Shown: positions 19,901 through 30,296 of the stretch, in pieces
Position numbering within the stretch: the first letter of the stretch is position 1
Layout: the number at the start of each line of letters is the position of its first letter
Source: Endotrypanum monterogeii
Taxonomy: Eukaryota; Euglenozoa; Kinetoplastea; Trypanosomatida; Trypanosomatidae
Assembly (NCBI GenBank): GCA_000333855.2
Contig: CM007327.1
Span: 481,509 to 545,508, forward strand
Length of the DNA stretch: 64,000 bases
Direction: 5' to 3'
The notes under the pieces: generated by a model
Seen by the model: the letters and a program-made list of their open reading frames with translations, nothing else
Database searches by the model: none
What the model was told of the DNA's origin: nothing
Translations under genes and position numbers: made by a program

Positions 19901-21671
19901 GTTGCCATGCTTTCCCTGTCTTGCACCACCAAGCCCTCTAATCCCTGTACCTCTCTCGCTCATCTTTGCCCCGGGATACATTGATTTTATTATTAATTTT
20001 TCGGAGGGGGGTTTTTGTATGACAATTTTTTTTTTTTTTGCATCGCTGCCTCCACCCTCTCCCCTCTCACCTCTCCCCCATTAACTTAAGCCCGCCATAA
20101 AGGAGCGCGGGGGAGAGGGGTGTGTTGACCGACTTGAAATTTCTTAACAAGCGCTGACCAGGGCATCGGCGAGGCTGGTGAGGGGCGCATCGGCGGGTAG
20201 CGTGCTGGTTCCGTTGTTTCTTCAGCTCGCCTGCTCAGACTTGCTTCTTCCGTTCACCTTTTTTCCTGCTCTCTTACCCGCGTGCGTGCGTCTGGGTGCG
20301 ACCCTCCCCATTCTGCTGTTTCGCCACGCCGCTGCCTAGTGTTGCTTTTAGGTCAGCCTCCCTGACCACACGTGCAACACAGGCGACGAGGTGGACAGGG
20401 GAGCGAGGTGCGGATGAAAGGAAAGGTGATGGGATCCGCAGACATGGAGAGGTTAACCGCGATGGGATAGGGCAGCACCCGCAGCGACCACCTCTCCAAG
20501 TTATTGTTGTGTCACCTCATCGCCGGTCTTCTCTAGGCGTCACCCCCTTCGAAAAGAATGAATTCACACACAGGACCTTCCACTTTCCGTAACAGAAGAC
20601 GGATGGAAGCCGCAGGTGCCGATCCGGCAGACGGCGACAGAGATCGAACCATGCGTCGTAGCTGTACCATGCGTCTGGTTGTTGGAGACAACGAGGTGTC
20701 AGATACTCGTCGAGTGTTGGAGGCAGCGAAATAAAAGTAGATCCGAGTTAATGGTACGACTTAATGCCCGCTTGTTTGACTTTGTTGCACCTTTATCTTA
20801 GATTATCGATAGTGTGTGCGTTTCTGCTCGCTTCCTCGACAGGTTTTTGACAGAATATCCTGGGTACGTTCATCTCCACTGCTCTCTCGAAATCTGTTTT
20901 TTTCGGCTCCCGTATGTTTTCTGTTTCACTCATGGCGGCGTTAAGGTTATCATGGATATATGCATTTATACATTTATGTATTTTTGTATATTTTTGGCTG
21001 TTTTATTTTTTTTTGTACCTATTTGTGGCTGTCGTCGTTTTTTTTCCGTTCTGCCTCCACTCCTCCCACTCTGTGTTGCCACCAGTGTGTGTGTGTGTCT
21101 TTGGATCTTGACGAAGTGGTAGAGGTGTGTGGCGATGTCGGCAAACCGAGACACGTCTGTGGGAGGGGGGAGGGGGAGACCGACAGCGACAGAATCGCGT
21201 AACAGCCGGCGATGGTTGATTCAAAAATCAGCCCAGCTAAAAGGAGAGAAGGAACCGCTCAGGGGAGAGGAGAGGGGGGATGGGGAGGGGGTACTGCAAG
21301 TGTACTTGCCTCAAATGTAGGAAGCGAAGAGAAAAAGAATACTTAGCAGTAGTGGAATGGGTGAGGTCTGCGTGTACTCGCCTGTTCCGTTTTTCTTCAA
21401 AAAAAAACTTTTTTTTTATCTTCCCCTTTCCGCCTTCCTGTCTCCTCGCAACGGCTGCCTACCAGTGCACTAATGTACCCGTATAGATCTTTGGGCGTTG
21501 CTCATTGATTACTAGTTAATTTGTTTTGTAAGGCAACACCGAAACGAAAAAAAAAAAAGCATACATGAAAGTGCAAATCATCAGTAATAAATATCAATAG
21601 TGTATCGTGGTGAGTGTCCATCACGTAACCGGCGCTGCTGATTGGCGGGTGCGCGAGGATGTGTTTGTGCG

Positions 21672-21696
21672 AGACACACACACACACACACACACA
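21672..21696. repeat. (CA)n microsatellite
   Basis: A perfect dinucleotide run about 0.4 kb before the next NPL gene. Confidence 0.9.
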
Positions 21697-22062
21697 CGTG
21701 TATATATATGTTTAGGTGCGGATGAAATAACCACGCGTGAGGGGGGGGGGGAGGTGAGGTGAGAGGCCTTCAAGCACCATCACTCCACCTAACCTATTTT
21801 CTCTCTTTTCGTTGGTTTGAAAATTTTCTTCGTCTTCCCTTTCCCCCTCCGCACATTGACGTGCTGTGTGTGTATGACGCCTCACTGCTCTTCCTTTTTC
21901 TCGCACTCCTTTGGAAAAAAAAAAAATAAAACATCACCCCCAAAATAACATGTCTCTATTTATTTATATATACATTTTATTTTTCTGCTTTGCAAAACAC
22001 GACACAGAGAAGTGCGCATTATTATTTTTTCTCCACCCTCCTTTCTTCACACACTCATCACA

Positions 22063-23034
22063 ATGCAGGAGTTCCACGCCTTCTCGGTGTCGCCACACAA
22101 GGAACACAAGCTTGAGATCCCTGAGGGATTCGGCTTCCACCTCTCTGTCCTATCTCTACCGCGCGGCACCAATGGAAAGACAACGGTCTACGTCTCTGTT
22201 GACGGCAAATCATACGCGCTGGCCTCCCTCGACTCACAGCACAACATTCTGCAAGCGCCGACCGATCTTATATTCAACCATCTGCAGCAGGTCACGTTCT
22301 TCGCAAAGGGCTCAGCGACGGTACACTGCGTCGGCTATCGCCAAGATTTGGACCTCAATGACGACGATGCGTCATTCGCCATGGGTCAGGAAAGCGGTGA
22401 GGATACCAGTGACACTGAGGAAGCTGTGACGCTGCCGGTGGATGCCATCAAAGATTCCAAGACAGATAGGAGGAAGGGCGGTGCTGCTGTTGCTACGAAG
22501 GCATTTGAATATGGCGAGGACGCCGATGAAGAGGATGAGGATGAGGAGCTCACCGACAGTGCTCTCGACGCGTCTGACGAGGAGGACAACGAGGCAGGAA
22601 TGGATGAGGATACCGATGAGGAGGAGCTCGACAGCGACGTGGCAGAGGAACCGAGAGGGGTGACGGCGCTCCACACGGACCCCACCGCCCCCTCCTCTGA
22701 GGATGAGGAGGACGACGAGGAGATGGAGATGGACAGCGACGACCTCGCCGCCATGGACGAAGACGAAGACGAGGACGAGGAGGAGCTCGAGGACGACGAG
22801 GACGAGGACGAGGAGGAGGAGGAGGAGGAGGAGGAGGAAGAGAGGCCGCCGATGAAGGCTATGCGCACTGAAGGCCGTCCTAATGGCTCGTCGTCACCGA
22901 ACCGTCTCAATGGAAGCTCCCCGCAGGGACGCAATAGCAGTGGTGGTTCTCCGCAAGGTCGCTCCAGCGGTGGCATTCCCCAGCAGAGACGGAAGAGTGG
23001 CAGCGGTTCTCCGAACGGCCGTCGCAGTTTCTAA
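22063..23034 (+). CDS. Divergent NPL-domain acidic protein with Ser/Gly/Arg-rich tail
   Basis: This 323-residue protein is a diverged relative of the upstream Nopp44/46-type genes. The N-terminal 95 residues carry the same nucleoplasmin-like pattern (FHLSVLSLPRG, YALASLDSQHN, TVHCVGYRQD). Residues about 100-265 are dominated by Asp/Glu and end in a run of eleven Glu. The last 55 residues are a basic tail of repeated SPQGR, SPNGR and SSGG-type units, in place of the RGG repeats. The ATG at 22063 follows a T-rich tract and CAG at 22005-22007; the longer frame from 22012 lacks an ATG. A nucleolar or histone-chaperone role is inferred from domain order. The basic tail could bind RNA or act as a localisation signal. 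Confidence 0.87.
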   Translation: MQEFHAFSVSPHKEHKLEIPEGFGFHLSVLSLPRGTNGKTTVYVSVDGKSYALASLDSQHNILQAPTDLIFNHLQQVTFFAKGSATVHCVGYRQDLDLNDDDASFAMGQESGEDTSDTEEAVTLPVDAIKDSKTDRRKGGAAVATKAFEYGEDADEEDEDEELTDSALDASDEEDNEAGMDEDTDEEELDSDVAEEPRGVTALHTDPTAPSSEDEEDDEEMEMDSDDLAAMDEDEDEDEEELEDDEDEDEEEEEEEEEEERPPMKAMRTEGRPNGSSSPNRLNGSSPQGRNSSGGSPQGRSSGGIPQQRRKSGSGSPNGRRSF

Positions 23035-24052
23035 GACCCATCACCGCGACGCGGTTGGGTGTGCCGCGGTTGATCAAGAGAGGTCAAAAGAACAGAAAAA
23101 AGGCTTGCATCATGGAACGCTCTGACGGAGTAGGGAGGAGAGAGGGGAAGTGGGAATGGGGGAGGGAGTTGCAAAGGCTCAATTTGTGTTCTGCCTTCTC
23201 TGCAGCATCCTTTTGTGGATACCTTCGCGCTCGTGTTCTTTTGCAAAATTTCAGCGATGGAGGTGACTTCTACCCGATCCCATCTCTCTCTCTTGAGCCC
23301 CCCCCCCCTCCCCCCCTCTCCCTCCCCTCTCACACAAACACACACCCTCCCACCCACCCCAACTGCTGTTCTCGTTGTTGCTTCTACTGCTTGTTGTTTC
23401 TTTTTCTTGACCGTCCGTCACCGCGGAGAAATGTTTTCCCGTTTTATTACCCTAACGTGTAACTGAGTACTTGAGTTGATTGCTTCGTGGCTTTTTTTGT
23501 TTCTGAAGAGGTTTTATCTTGCTGCGAGAAAGAAGGGAAGGGAGCAGGGGAGGGAGGGGGGGGGGAGGAGGGAGGTGGGGATGCGGAGGAGAGGAGGGGT
23601 GATTTTTGTTTTCTATTTCTCAACCGTTAAAAGTCATAATTTTTTTTTTTTCACCCGAGGAAAAAAAAAACAAGAGGACCTGATATTTTTTTTTTTTCCC
23701 GAGAGCGCATATTAATTTCCTGTTGTCGATTCTCCCCTCTCTCCTTCCCTCCATCTTCCTTTTTCTGTTCCCTATCTCCCCTTCCTTTCCTCCCTCCCCT
23801 GCTCACCCCGCGACTCCCAAAATCATCTCCGAAGTGGACCTCCTCGGGTCATTTTAAAGCAGTTGACTATCTTCGTTAATTCTTGTCTTGTGCGTCTGCG
23901 TGTGTGTGGGTGAGGGGGGAGGCGTGCGAGCTAGTCGACGAAAAAAGAAGGCATTCGTGAAGGATGGGGGTGGGGGAGAGAAGTTCGCTCCCACACAACA
24001 TCAATGCCAGGGGAATATAAATGCCCTCCAGGGTAGAGGGCGGATGGGGCCT

Positions 24053-24053
24053 A

Positions 24054-24087
<34 letters not shown>

Positions 24088-24090
24088 TTA
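24053..24090. repeat. (TA)n microsatellite
   Basis: A TA run interrupted by two TT breaks. Confidence 0.9.
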
Positions 24091-24598
24091 CATGTTTTTG
24101 TGTTTGCACCGCAGCGCCAATAAATACTACTCAGCAGAAGAGAGGAACTCATGCCGGTATGGCATCGAAGCCGTTGGTGCACCTCTGGCGCTTCGCCACT
24201 GCACAGAGGACGTACGCACACAAACAAAAAAGAAACGTCAAGTAAGAGATATCCCACAGAGAAGGGGCGTCTTCTTAAAACATAATAAGGCTCCTAGCAC
24301 TGATTATGAAGTGTAAGGGGACCAGATACTGCCAGATAAGGGCTTTGGATTCCCTTTGGAGGATGCGGCATATGGAGGTAGCAGGGTGTGTGTGGTGGGG
24401 GGGGGGAGGTGAGGGGGAGGAGCAGACATGCGTTACAGGGCGGTGGCTGACGTGAATCCTTTTCCCGACAAGACGTGTTTTGGCGCGGTACGTGCGAGCG
24501 CCTCCCTATTACTGCATCTCAAGGCGTTCTCATATCGCTCGGTGTCATCGGTGAAGGGAGGGTGCACTTGACATGCACCTATGCATCTCTTTCTCCGT

Positions 24599-24624
24599 AT
24601 ATATATATATATATATATATATAT
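24599..24624. repeat. (AT)13 microsatellite
   Basis: A perfect dinucleotide run 192 nt before the Cia2B start codon. Confidence 0.9.
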
Positions 24625-24787
24625 GTCTGCTGCCCTTCTCTGTGTCTCCGCAGCATTTCTCCCTTTTGTTTCTGTTACTGGCTTGCGGTGTGGCGCTCAA
24701 CCTACTCCGCCCCCGCTTTTCCTGCGAGTGTTAGTGTCTGTGATAGTCATTCTTTAGCTTTTAATGCCCTCCCCCTTTTTCTCGGAC

Positions 24788-24789
24788 AG
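24788..24789 (+). promoter_or_regulatory. Candidate spliced-leader acceptor AG
   Basis: A CT-rich tract at about 24768-24783 is followed by GGACAG, 26 nt before the Cia2B ATG. Confidence 0.6.
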
Positions 24790-24815
24790 AAAAAAAATAC
24801 TCCACACACTTCATC

Positions 24816-25304
24816 ATGGCCACGCTAGCCAACCCCAACCCCACTGTCTTCGAGCCAAGGTGTGATTCTCTAAATGATCGAACCGACGCGGAGCGTGCGG
24901 CTGAGAATGACGAGGGCACCGAAGACCCCATTGACGCATGGGAGATATTTGAGTTGATTCGTCGTATTCGAGATCCCGAGCATCCAAACTCACTCGAGCA
25001 GCTAAGGGTCGTTGAGCCCTCGCTTATTACTGTTAATTGGAGTAAGCGCCACATCCGTGTCCTCTTCACCCCGACCGTGCCTCATTGCAGCCTCACTGCA
25101 CTTATAGGTCTCAGCATCCGTCTTCAGCTCGAGAGATCGCTGCCCGACTACACTAAAATTGATATTTATGTCACACCAGGTACCCATGAGCAGGAGGAGC
25201 AGGTGAACAAACAGCTCAACGACAAGGAGCGCGTTGCCGCTGCGCTGGAGAACACGAATCTCCTGAACGTGGTTGAGTCTTGTTTGAATGACCTGGATGA
25301 GTAG
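24816..25304 (+). CDS. CIA2B: Cytosolic Fe-S assembly targeting factor Cia2B / MIP18 family (DUF59)
   Basis: This 162-residue protein matches the Cia2B/FAM96B/MIP18 family over most of its length. The segment VLFTPTVPHCSLTALIGLSI contains the conserved reactive cysteine (C91), and the C-terminal VTPGTH and NKQLNDKERVAAALEN stretches are near-invariant family signatures. Cia2B works with Mms19 and Cia1 in the cytosolic iron-sulfur assembly targeting complex, delivering clusters to apo-proteins such as DNA polymerases, helicases and primases. The variable N-terminus of about 40 residues is acidic, as usual. Length is normal. The ATG at 24816 follows a clear pyrimidine tract and AG. Confidence 0.95.
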   Translation: MATLANPNPTVFEPRCDSLNDRTDAERAAENDEGTEDPIDAWEIFELIRRIRDPEHPNSLEQLRVVEPSLITVNWSKRHIRVLFTPTVPHCSLTALIGLSIRLQLERSLPDYTKIDIYVTPGTHEQEEQVNKQLNDKERVAAALENTNLLNVVESCLNDLDE

Positions 25305-26273
25305 TACAGGCAAGTGGTGGTGGTGGTGGTGACATGTGACGGTGTTTCGTTGGTCAACCAATACGAGTTCTGCTTGTGCTGCTGTAATGCCGTTTCTCCT
25401 TTTTTTTCCCTCTTCTGTTGCTATTGTGGTAGTGGTGGGGGTACCGCTGCCTGTTAGGGACATGGGTGTGTCTGTGTCTGTGTCTCTGTGTGTGTGTGTG
25501 TGTGTCTTTCTCTCCAGGGGTGTCGAGGCACTGACGGACTCCTCCTCATAGCAACTAACCCACCCACGTGCATTTTATATCCAGCACATCTAGCTCTTCT
25601 GATGGCAGTGGTGAGTAGCAAACGACAGCGTGTCATGATCGTTTTCTTTCTCATTGATATGTTGTCTCGAGTGAAGCCGCGCTCGCTGCTGCTCTCTCAC
25701 TCAACACCACTTTTTTTACTCGATGCGCCATTCCCCCCCCCCCCCTCTTCCCTTTTCTCCCCTTCGCGACTCCCCCCACGTCATTCCACGACCTATTGGA
25801 GGAACTCACCGCTCCTGCACAAACTCCCCTATCGCTAAATAAAGTTATCATCCTACACATCTTTTGCAGCTAAAGCGGGGCCCTTTCTTTTCTTCTTGTT
25901 TTCTGTGTTTCTTTCCAGGAAGTCTGTGTCTAGGTTCCTTCGCTGCCTGCACATGTCCTCTTCACGCGCACACTGCCTTCGTTGCGCGCATACCTTCTCC
26001 CGTTAACCGCTGTGGCTGCGTGTGTCTCTGTCTGCTTGTGTGAGAAGTACTTGTGACCTCCTTCACTCCCCCTCCTCTGCTCACAGGATCCATTGGTGTT
26101 CCTCCCCCATACCCCGCTAAGCACTACCGACATTGTTCCTTTTTTTGTTTCCCTTTTCACGTTCGGTCACGGACAGCATAGATGCTCAGATTTCTTTTAG
26201 ACGTCGACACACGTAGCTCCGCACCCACGCTTTCTTACGGCTGCACCTGTCTTTGCCATTGCCAAATTGGAGC
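25305..26273 (+). other. Intergenic spacer
   Basis: No credible gene. It includes (GT)n at about 25487-25505, C-runs near 25733-25743, and T/C-rich sequence up to the next gene, with AG candidates near 26200 and at 26271-26272. Confidence 0.7.
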
Positions 26274-29200
26274 ATGATGAACACGCACCCGTCAGTTCTT
26301 CCATGCGACGTGCCACCCGTTGTTTACGATACGAGCAGCCCACACTCGCGTTCACGTGACATCGACGAGCACTGCCGCGAATCTTGTCCTCCCCTTGCGA
26401 CAGTTCAGTCAAGAAGCACAAACTCTTCTTCCCCCGCGCCGCTGCTCTCGATGCAGTACAGCAGACCCGCGTCGTCGTCGTCGTGCAGTCGTGCCACGTG
26501 CAGCGAGGAAGCCTCCTCCAGGGTGACGCAAGCTCCATCCGCCGCGTTGCTTTTCAGGGGTGGCGACGCTCAGTTTTTGGGTTCTCAGTCACATGGCAGC
26601 AGGGACCCCAGCGATGCACCGTCCGCGAGAGTCACTGACGCTGAGGCGATGCCGCACCTTTCCCCTGCTGCTGTAATGGGTGTATCATCCCCGGGGTGCG
26701 GTTCTCCCACTCAAACTCAGGTGTTGCTAGCTTCAGGGTGCGTGCAGCATTGCGCGAGTGCGGCACACACCGCGGAGGCCGACGAGATCCACAGTTGTAT
26801 GACTGTGTCCTCCACCGCATCTTCCCCAGGAGTGTCTTTGGTGCCTGTGCCGGTGCAGTCCCCAGCACTTTGCGTGGTACCCCCGCAGCACCAGTCACGA
26901 GTGCCTCTGACGTTGTCTAGTAGCGAAGGCCGCTGCGGGTTTTCTGCGTCAGCTCCGCGTGCGAAAGAGGAGCCTGCTCCTCCCCTTCCCTGCAGCAGTT
27001 TTCTCACTCCGCCTGCGGTGGGGCGCGAAGCCCCCGGCTTCACACTATCTTCTGGGAGTCCAGCACCGTCGAAGCCGTCGAGCGGACCTCTGGCGGCAGG
27101 AGCGACAGTCGTGTGCAGTGGTGTTGGCAGAGGAGAGGCACACACGGGTGCTCCTCGTCGTCCCTACTCGCTTCTTGACTCAGAGTTGAGCGGTGGGCCC
27201 GTCGACGGCGTGTGCACTACATCGGGGGCCTCAGCAACACGCACCCCCGAGGGCTGCTCCATGCATCCAACAGAGCCGTGCGGGCTGTCACCTGCTGCCG
27301 AAAAGCATGACAGTTCAGTGGCTGAGAACGTGGCGCCAGAGTCCCAGCCGGCCACCTCCACGGCTTCGACCGAAGAGCCGGTGCTATCGGCCGAGCAGCA
27401 GTACGCGTTTCACACCGCGGTGAGGGACCAGCGCAGCGTCTTCATAACGGGTGGTGCCGGCACTGGCAAGTCGCACTTGCTGAGGACCATCATTCGTGCA
27501 TTGCCTCCTTCGTCTACATTTGTAACGGCGACAACAGGCATTGCCGCTCTCAACCTCAGCGGGTCAACACTCCACAGTTTCGTAGGATGCGGGATCCCCA
27601 GCACCACGAGCACGCGCGACAGTCTTGTGAGCACTGTGTTCAGCAAGCAACGTTGTGTGCGCAGCTGGCGCATTTGCCGCACGCTGATCATTGATGAGGT
27701 TTCTATGCTGGAGCCAAGCTTTTTTGATCTCATAGATTATATCGCGCGACAAGTGCGCCATCGGCCAGAGGAGCCTTTCGGGGGTATCCAGTTGATCCTC
27801 TCAGGTGACTTTCTACAGCTCCCACCGGTGTCGCGCGAGCGTCGCGGCAGCACTCCTCAGTTCTGCTTCGAGGCGGAGTCGTGGCTCGGCGTAAACCCTC
27901 AGATATGTCTGCTCACCACACCGTTTCGTCAACGGAACCTCCGCTTCTTTTCCATTCTCAACGAGATGCGTTTCGGTGAATTGCGGCCGGAGTCAGTCGA
28001 GCTGCTCTACTCGCTCGATACAACGGAGCGGGTACACTTTGTGAGACGGTGCGATACCGTTCCCGCTGCAAAGGCAGGGGAAAACGACGCCTCATCGAAG
28101 GTTGGGCAACCGGATCTAAAGCGGGAGGCAGTCGTCAGCGCCGGGACATCCTCGCATGGTACAAACGCATGCAAGAGGGAGAGACCGAGCACAGGTGGGT
28201 GGCAAGGTCGACTGGAACTTGTCGACGGCCTCGGCCGCGTGATCGATGCTCCATTTGACGGCTATACCATCCTTCGCTCTACGCGAGCTGAGGTCGACGC
28301 TGAAAATCAAAAGTACTACCGACAGCTCAAGACTGAGATCTTTATGTATCGTGGCTTTCATACGGGCAAGGGGGACTTTCCGGAAGGCACGTTGGCGAAG
28401 GTAGTGCACCTGCGCAAGGGTTGCCGTGTCATGCTCATCAAAAACTTCGATCCTCGTCTAGGACTCGTCAACGGCAGCACCGGTACTGTTACCGACTTTG
28501 TCGCCGTCTCCAGAGCCTATTTTTTCAAGACGACTGGCATTAACGCCAACGACGCGCGGGCTGTCTGTGTGGGGCGAGGTGCCAACATCAATCAGTCACA
28601 CATGATGCTGCCGGTGGTCGCTTTTGACTTGCGCGCTGCGGATGGCTCCATTGTGACACGTGAGATTGTCGTTGAGCCTCAGGAATGGAAAGAAATGCTC
28701 GGAACACGTGAGGTGTCGCGCTCTGTGCAGATTCCCCTTATCCTAGCGTACGCCATTACCATCCACAAATCGCAGGGGATGTCGTTGACGCAGGTGGACA
28801 TCGACTTCACCAACGTGTTTGAGTGTGGACAGTCGTATGTCGCGCTTTCGCGGTGCACGGATATGGAGTATGTACGACTCCACGGCTTCGATGCTCATCG
28901 TGTAAGCACCAACCCCACGGCCCTTGCGTACTACAAGGCGCTTGCTCTACAGCAGCAGCGTCTGCAATGGCTTCGTTATCATGTACCACAGGTGGCAGCG
29001 GCGGCGGCGGCGTCGGAGGTGTTCAGCTGCACACCGTACGGGTACGTTCTTCCACCTGCAGGCCAGCTGTGCTTTGTGGCAGGTGAGCCGAAACCGACAA
29101 GTGACACGATACTCCGTAACGACAGCACGTCGACCACCTCCAAGTCATCCAGCTGCTCGTCCTCTTCTTCTTCGGTCGAGAGGGATTATCTGGAACTGGA

Positions 29201-30296
29201 GACCACTGAGGGCCATCGTCCTTTCTCCCGCAATGAGGGCGAGCGACAGGGCGGGTGCGACCTTGGTTGTACGCGAAAAAGACAGAGAAGACGCAGCCAG
29301 CATCGCCCTCTCGGAGCTCGAGTCAAGTCGCTGACTCATGGTGCGGCGAGCCTTTCTCCGCAAACGAATGTTGCACTGGGTGAGAAGCCGAATGAAAATG
29401 GTGACGCCGACTTCGACGGAGTTAACGAGACGGTAAGGCTAGATAGGCTGCGGCGCCGCATCACACCGCTGCTGACGACGGCCTCTATGGTGGGGCGCCT
29501 CGTCACCCGGAAAGCGATACCGTTGCATCAGGTCTATAACACTCGCATTGTGGTTGACGTGCACGCCCTTTTTCAGCTGGTCTCGGGTCCGGAGTCTGCG
29601 ACTGCCTTCGACGTACTCTTTGGCGAGCGCGACAACATGATGCGAGTGCCTCTGAGTGTGTATACACTCGTTACGGAGGCTGCAGCCTACCGGAGCACCA
29701 GCGAGTCACTCAGTCAGTCGGCATCATCTCATTATTCCGCGAGCGGATTGGGACGCAGCCGAAAAGAGGCCTCTGTGAGGAGCGACACCTTCGGTGCAAA
29801 TAGATGTGGCCTCCAAAGGGAGCCCTTCGATGCTCCATTGCTGAGTGCGTCTGACGTGGCTGCGGAAGCTCTTGCAGTGATGGAGAGGGCCAAGCAAGAT
29901 TTCTTCCTCGATGTGCAACGACCAGACCAAGTCTGTTCGCTTCCCGAGCCAGATTCTAGTTGGCTGCGGTTCACTGAAGTGCTGCCGCTGCTCCAGCGTT
30001 GGCGAGGAGGGTCAAATGTGAAGGACGGGGCGATGGGCGACGCTGTGAAGGGCTTTGATGATGATGATGCATGCCGTGAAGTGGACTTCATTCTCAACCG
30101 AGACCCACGCGAGAACCTTCAACACCACGCGATCCTCGAGTACGCCCTTTTCTTGAAGGCTACCTTCGGCCAGGACGTCGTCATCTGCACCGACTGCTTT
30201 TCACTGGCTGCGTACGCCCTGGCATGGCGGTTGCGCGTGGTCTCAACAGATCGCTTGTGTAGCAGCAACAGCGGCAGCGATGGATTGATTGTCTGA
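26274..30296 (+). CDS. PIF1-family DNA helicase with a C-terminal PIN-like domain
   Basis: This 1340-residue superfamily 1B helicase resolves DNA structures 5'-3' using ATP. Residues 1-375 are Ser/Pro-rich and probably disordered. The helicase core spans about 380-925: Walker A GGAGTGKSHL (K399), Walker B LIIDEVSML (D474, E475), GDFLQLPPV starting at G511, AITIHKSQG (827-835) and YVALSR (855-860). A Lys/Arg-rich insertion near 600-645 and RKRQRRR at 1001-1007 resemble nuclear localisation signals. Residues about 1085-1330 lie beyond the normal end of a PIF1 helicase and resemble a PIN-like nuclease domain: VVDVHAL (D1095), VPLSVYTLVTEAA (E1135), AILEYALFL, and VICTDCFSLAAYALAW (D1307). The PIN call is by eye and uncertain. 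Trypanosomatids have several PIF1 paralogues; I cannot say which this is. The ATG at 26274 is followed by a second at 26277. Confidence 0.93.
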   Translation: MMNTHPSVLPCDVPPVVYDTSSPHSRSRDIDEHCRESCPPLATVQSRSTNSSSPAPLLSMQYSRPASSSSCSRATCSEEASSRVTQAPSAALLFRGGDAQFLGSQSHGSRDPSDAPSARVTDAEAMPHLSPAAVMGVSSPGCGSPTQTQVLLASGCVQHCASAAHTAEADEIHSCMTVSSTASSPGVSLVPVPVQSPALCVVPPQHQSRVPLTLSSSEGRCGFSASAPRAKEEPAPPLPCSSFLTPPAVGREAPGFTLSSGSPAPSKPSSGPLAAGATVVCSGVGRGEAHTGAPRRPYSLLDSELSGGPVDGVCTTSGASATRTPEGCSMHPTEPCGLSPAAEKHDSSVAENVAPESQPATSTASTEEPVLSAEQQYAFHTAVRDQRSVFITGGAGTGKSHLLRTIIRALPPSSTFVTATTGIAALNLSGSTLHSFVGCGIPSTTSTRDSLVSTVFSKQRCVRSWRICRTLIIDEVSMLEPSFFDLIDYIARQVRHRPEEPFGGIQLILSGDFLQLPPVSRERRGSTPQFCFEAESWLGVNPQICLLTTPFRQRNLRFFSILNEMRFGELRPESVELLYSLDTTERVHFVRRCDTVPAAKAGENDASSKVGQPDLKREAVVSAGTSSHGTNACKRERPSTGGWQGRLELVDGLGRVIDAPFDGYTILRSTRAEVDAENQKYYRQLKTEIFMYRGFHTGKGDFPEGTLAKVVHLRKGCRVMLIKNFDPRLGLVNGSTGTVTDFVAVSRAYFFKTTGINANDARAVCVGRGANINQSHMMLPVVAFDLRAADGSIVTREIVVEPQEWKEMLGTREVSRSVQIPLILAYAITIHKSQGMSLTQVDIDFTNVFECGQSYVALSRCTDMEYVRLHGFDAHRVSTNPTALAYYKALALQQQRLQWLRYHVPQVAAAAAASEVFSCTPYGYVLPPAGQLCFVAGEPKPTSDTILRNDSTSTTSKSSSCSSSSSSVERDYLELETTEGHRPFSRNEGERQGGCDLGCTRKRQRRRSQHRPLGARVKSLTHGAASLSPQTNVALGEKPNENGDADFDGVNETVRLDRLRRRITPLLTTASMVGRLVTRKAIPLHQVYNTRIVVDVHALFQLVSGPESATAFDVLFGERDNMMRVPLSVYTLVTEAAAYRSTSESLSQSASSHYSASGLGRSRKEASVRSDTFGANRCGLQREPFDAPLLSASDVAAEALAVMERAKQDFFLDVQRPDQVCSLPEPDSSWLRFTEVLPLLQRWRGGSNVKDGAMGDAVKGFDDDDACREVDFILNRDPRENLQHHAILEYALFLKATFGQDVVICTDCFSLAAYALAWRLRVVSTDRLCSSNSGSDGLIV

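Larger units (their letters stand above)
19790..22062 (+). other. Large intergenic spacer
   Basis: No recognisable gene in 2.3 kb. It contains a short hairpin at 19882-19900, T-rich tracts, the second copy of a 19-base repeat (20663-20681), a small open frame of 43 codons at 20603-20734 with no known match, (CA)n at 21672-21696, and T-rich sequence followed by CAG at 22005-22007 as a candidate splice acceptor. The segment 20130-20740 is less pyrimidine-biased than its surroundings. Confidence 0.65.
23035..24815 (+). other. Intergenic spacer
   Basis: No credible gene in 1.8 kb. It holds long C and G runs near 23300-23320 and 23555-23570, T/A homopolymers at 23640-23700, two (TA)n tracts, and CT-rich sequence before the Cia2B gene. 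Confidence 0.7.

Noticed and set aside
22386..22976. Long minus-strand frame rich in serine opposite the acidic NPL gene
   Set aside because: It is the complement of Asp/Glu codon runs; no independent support on the minus strand.
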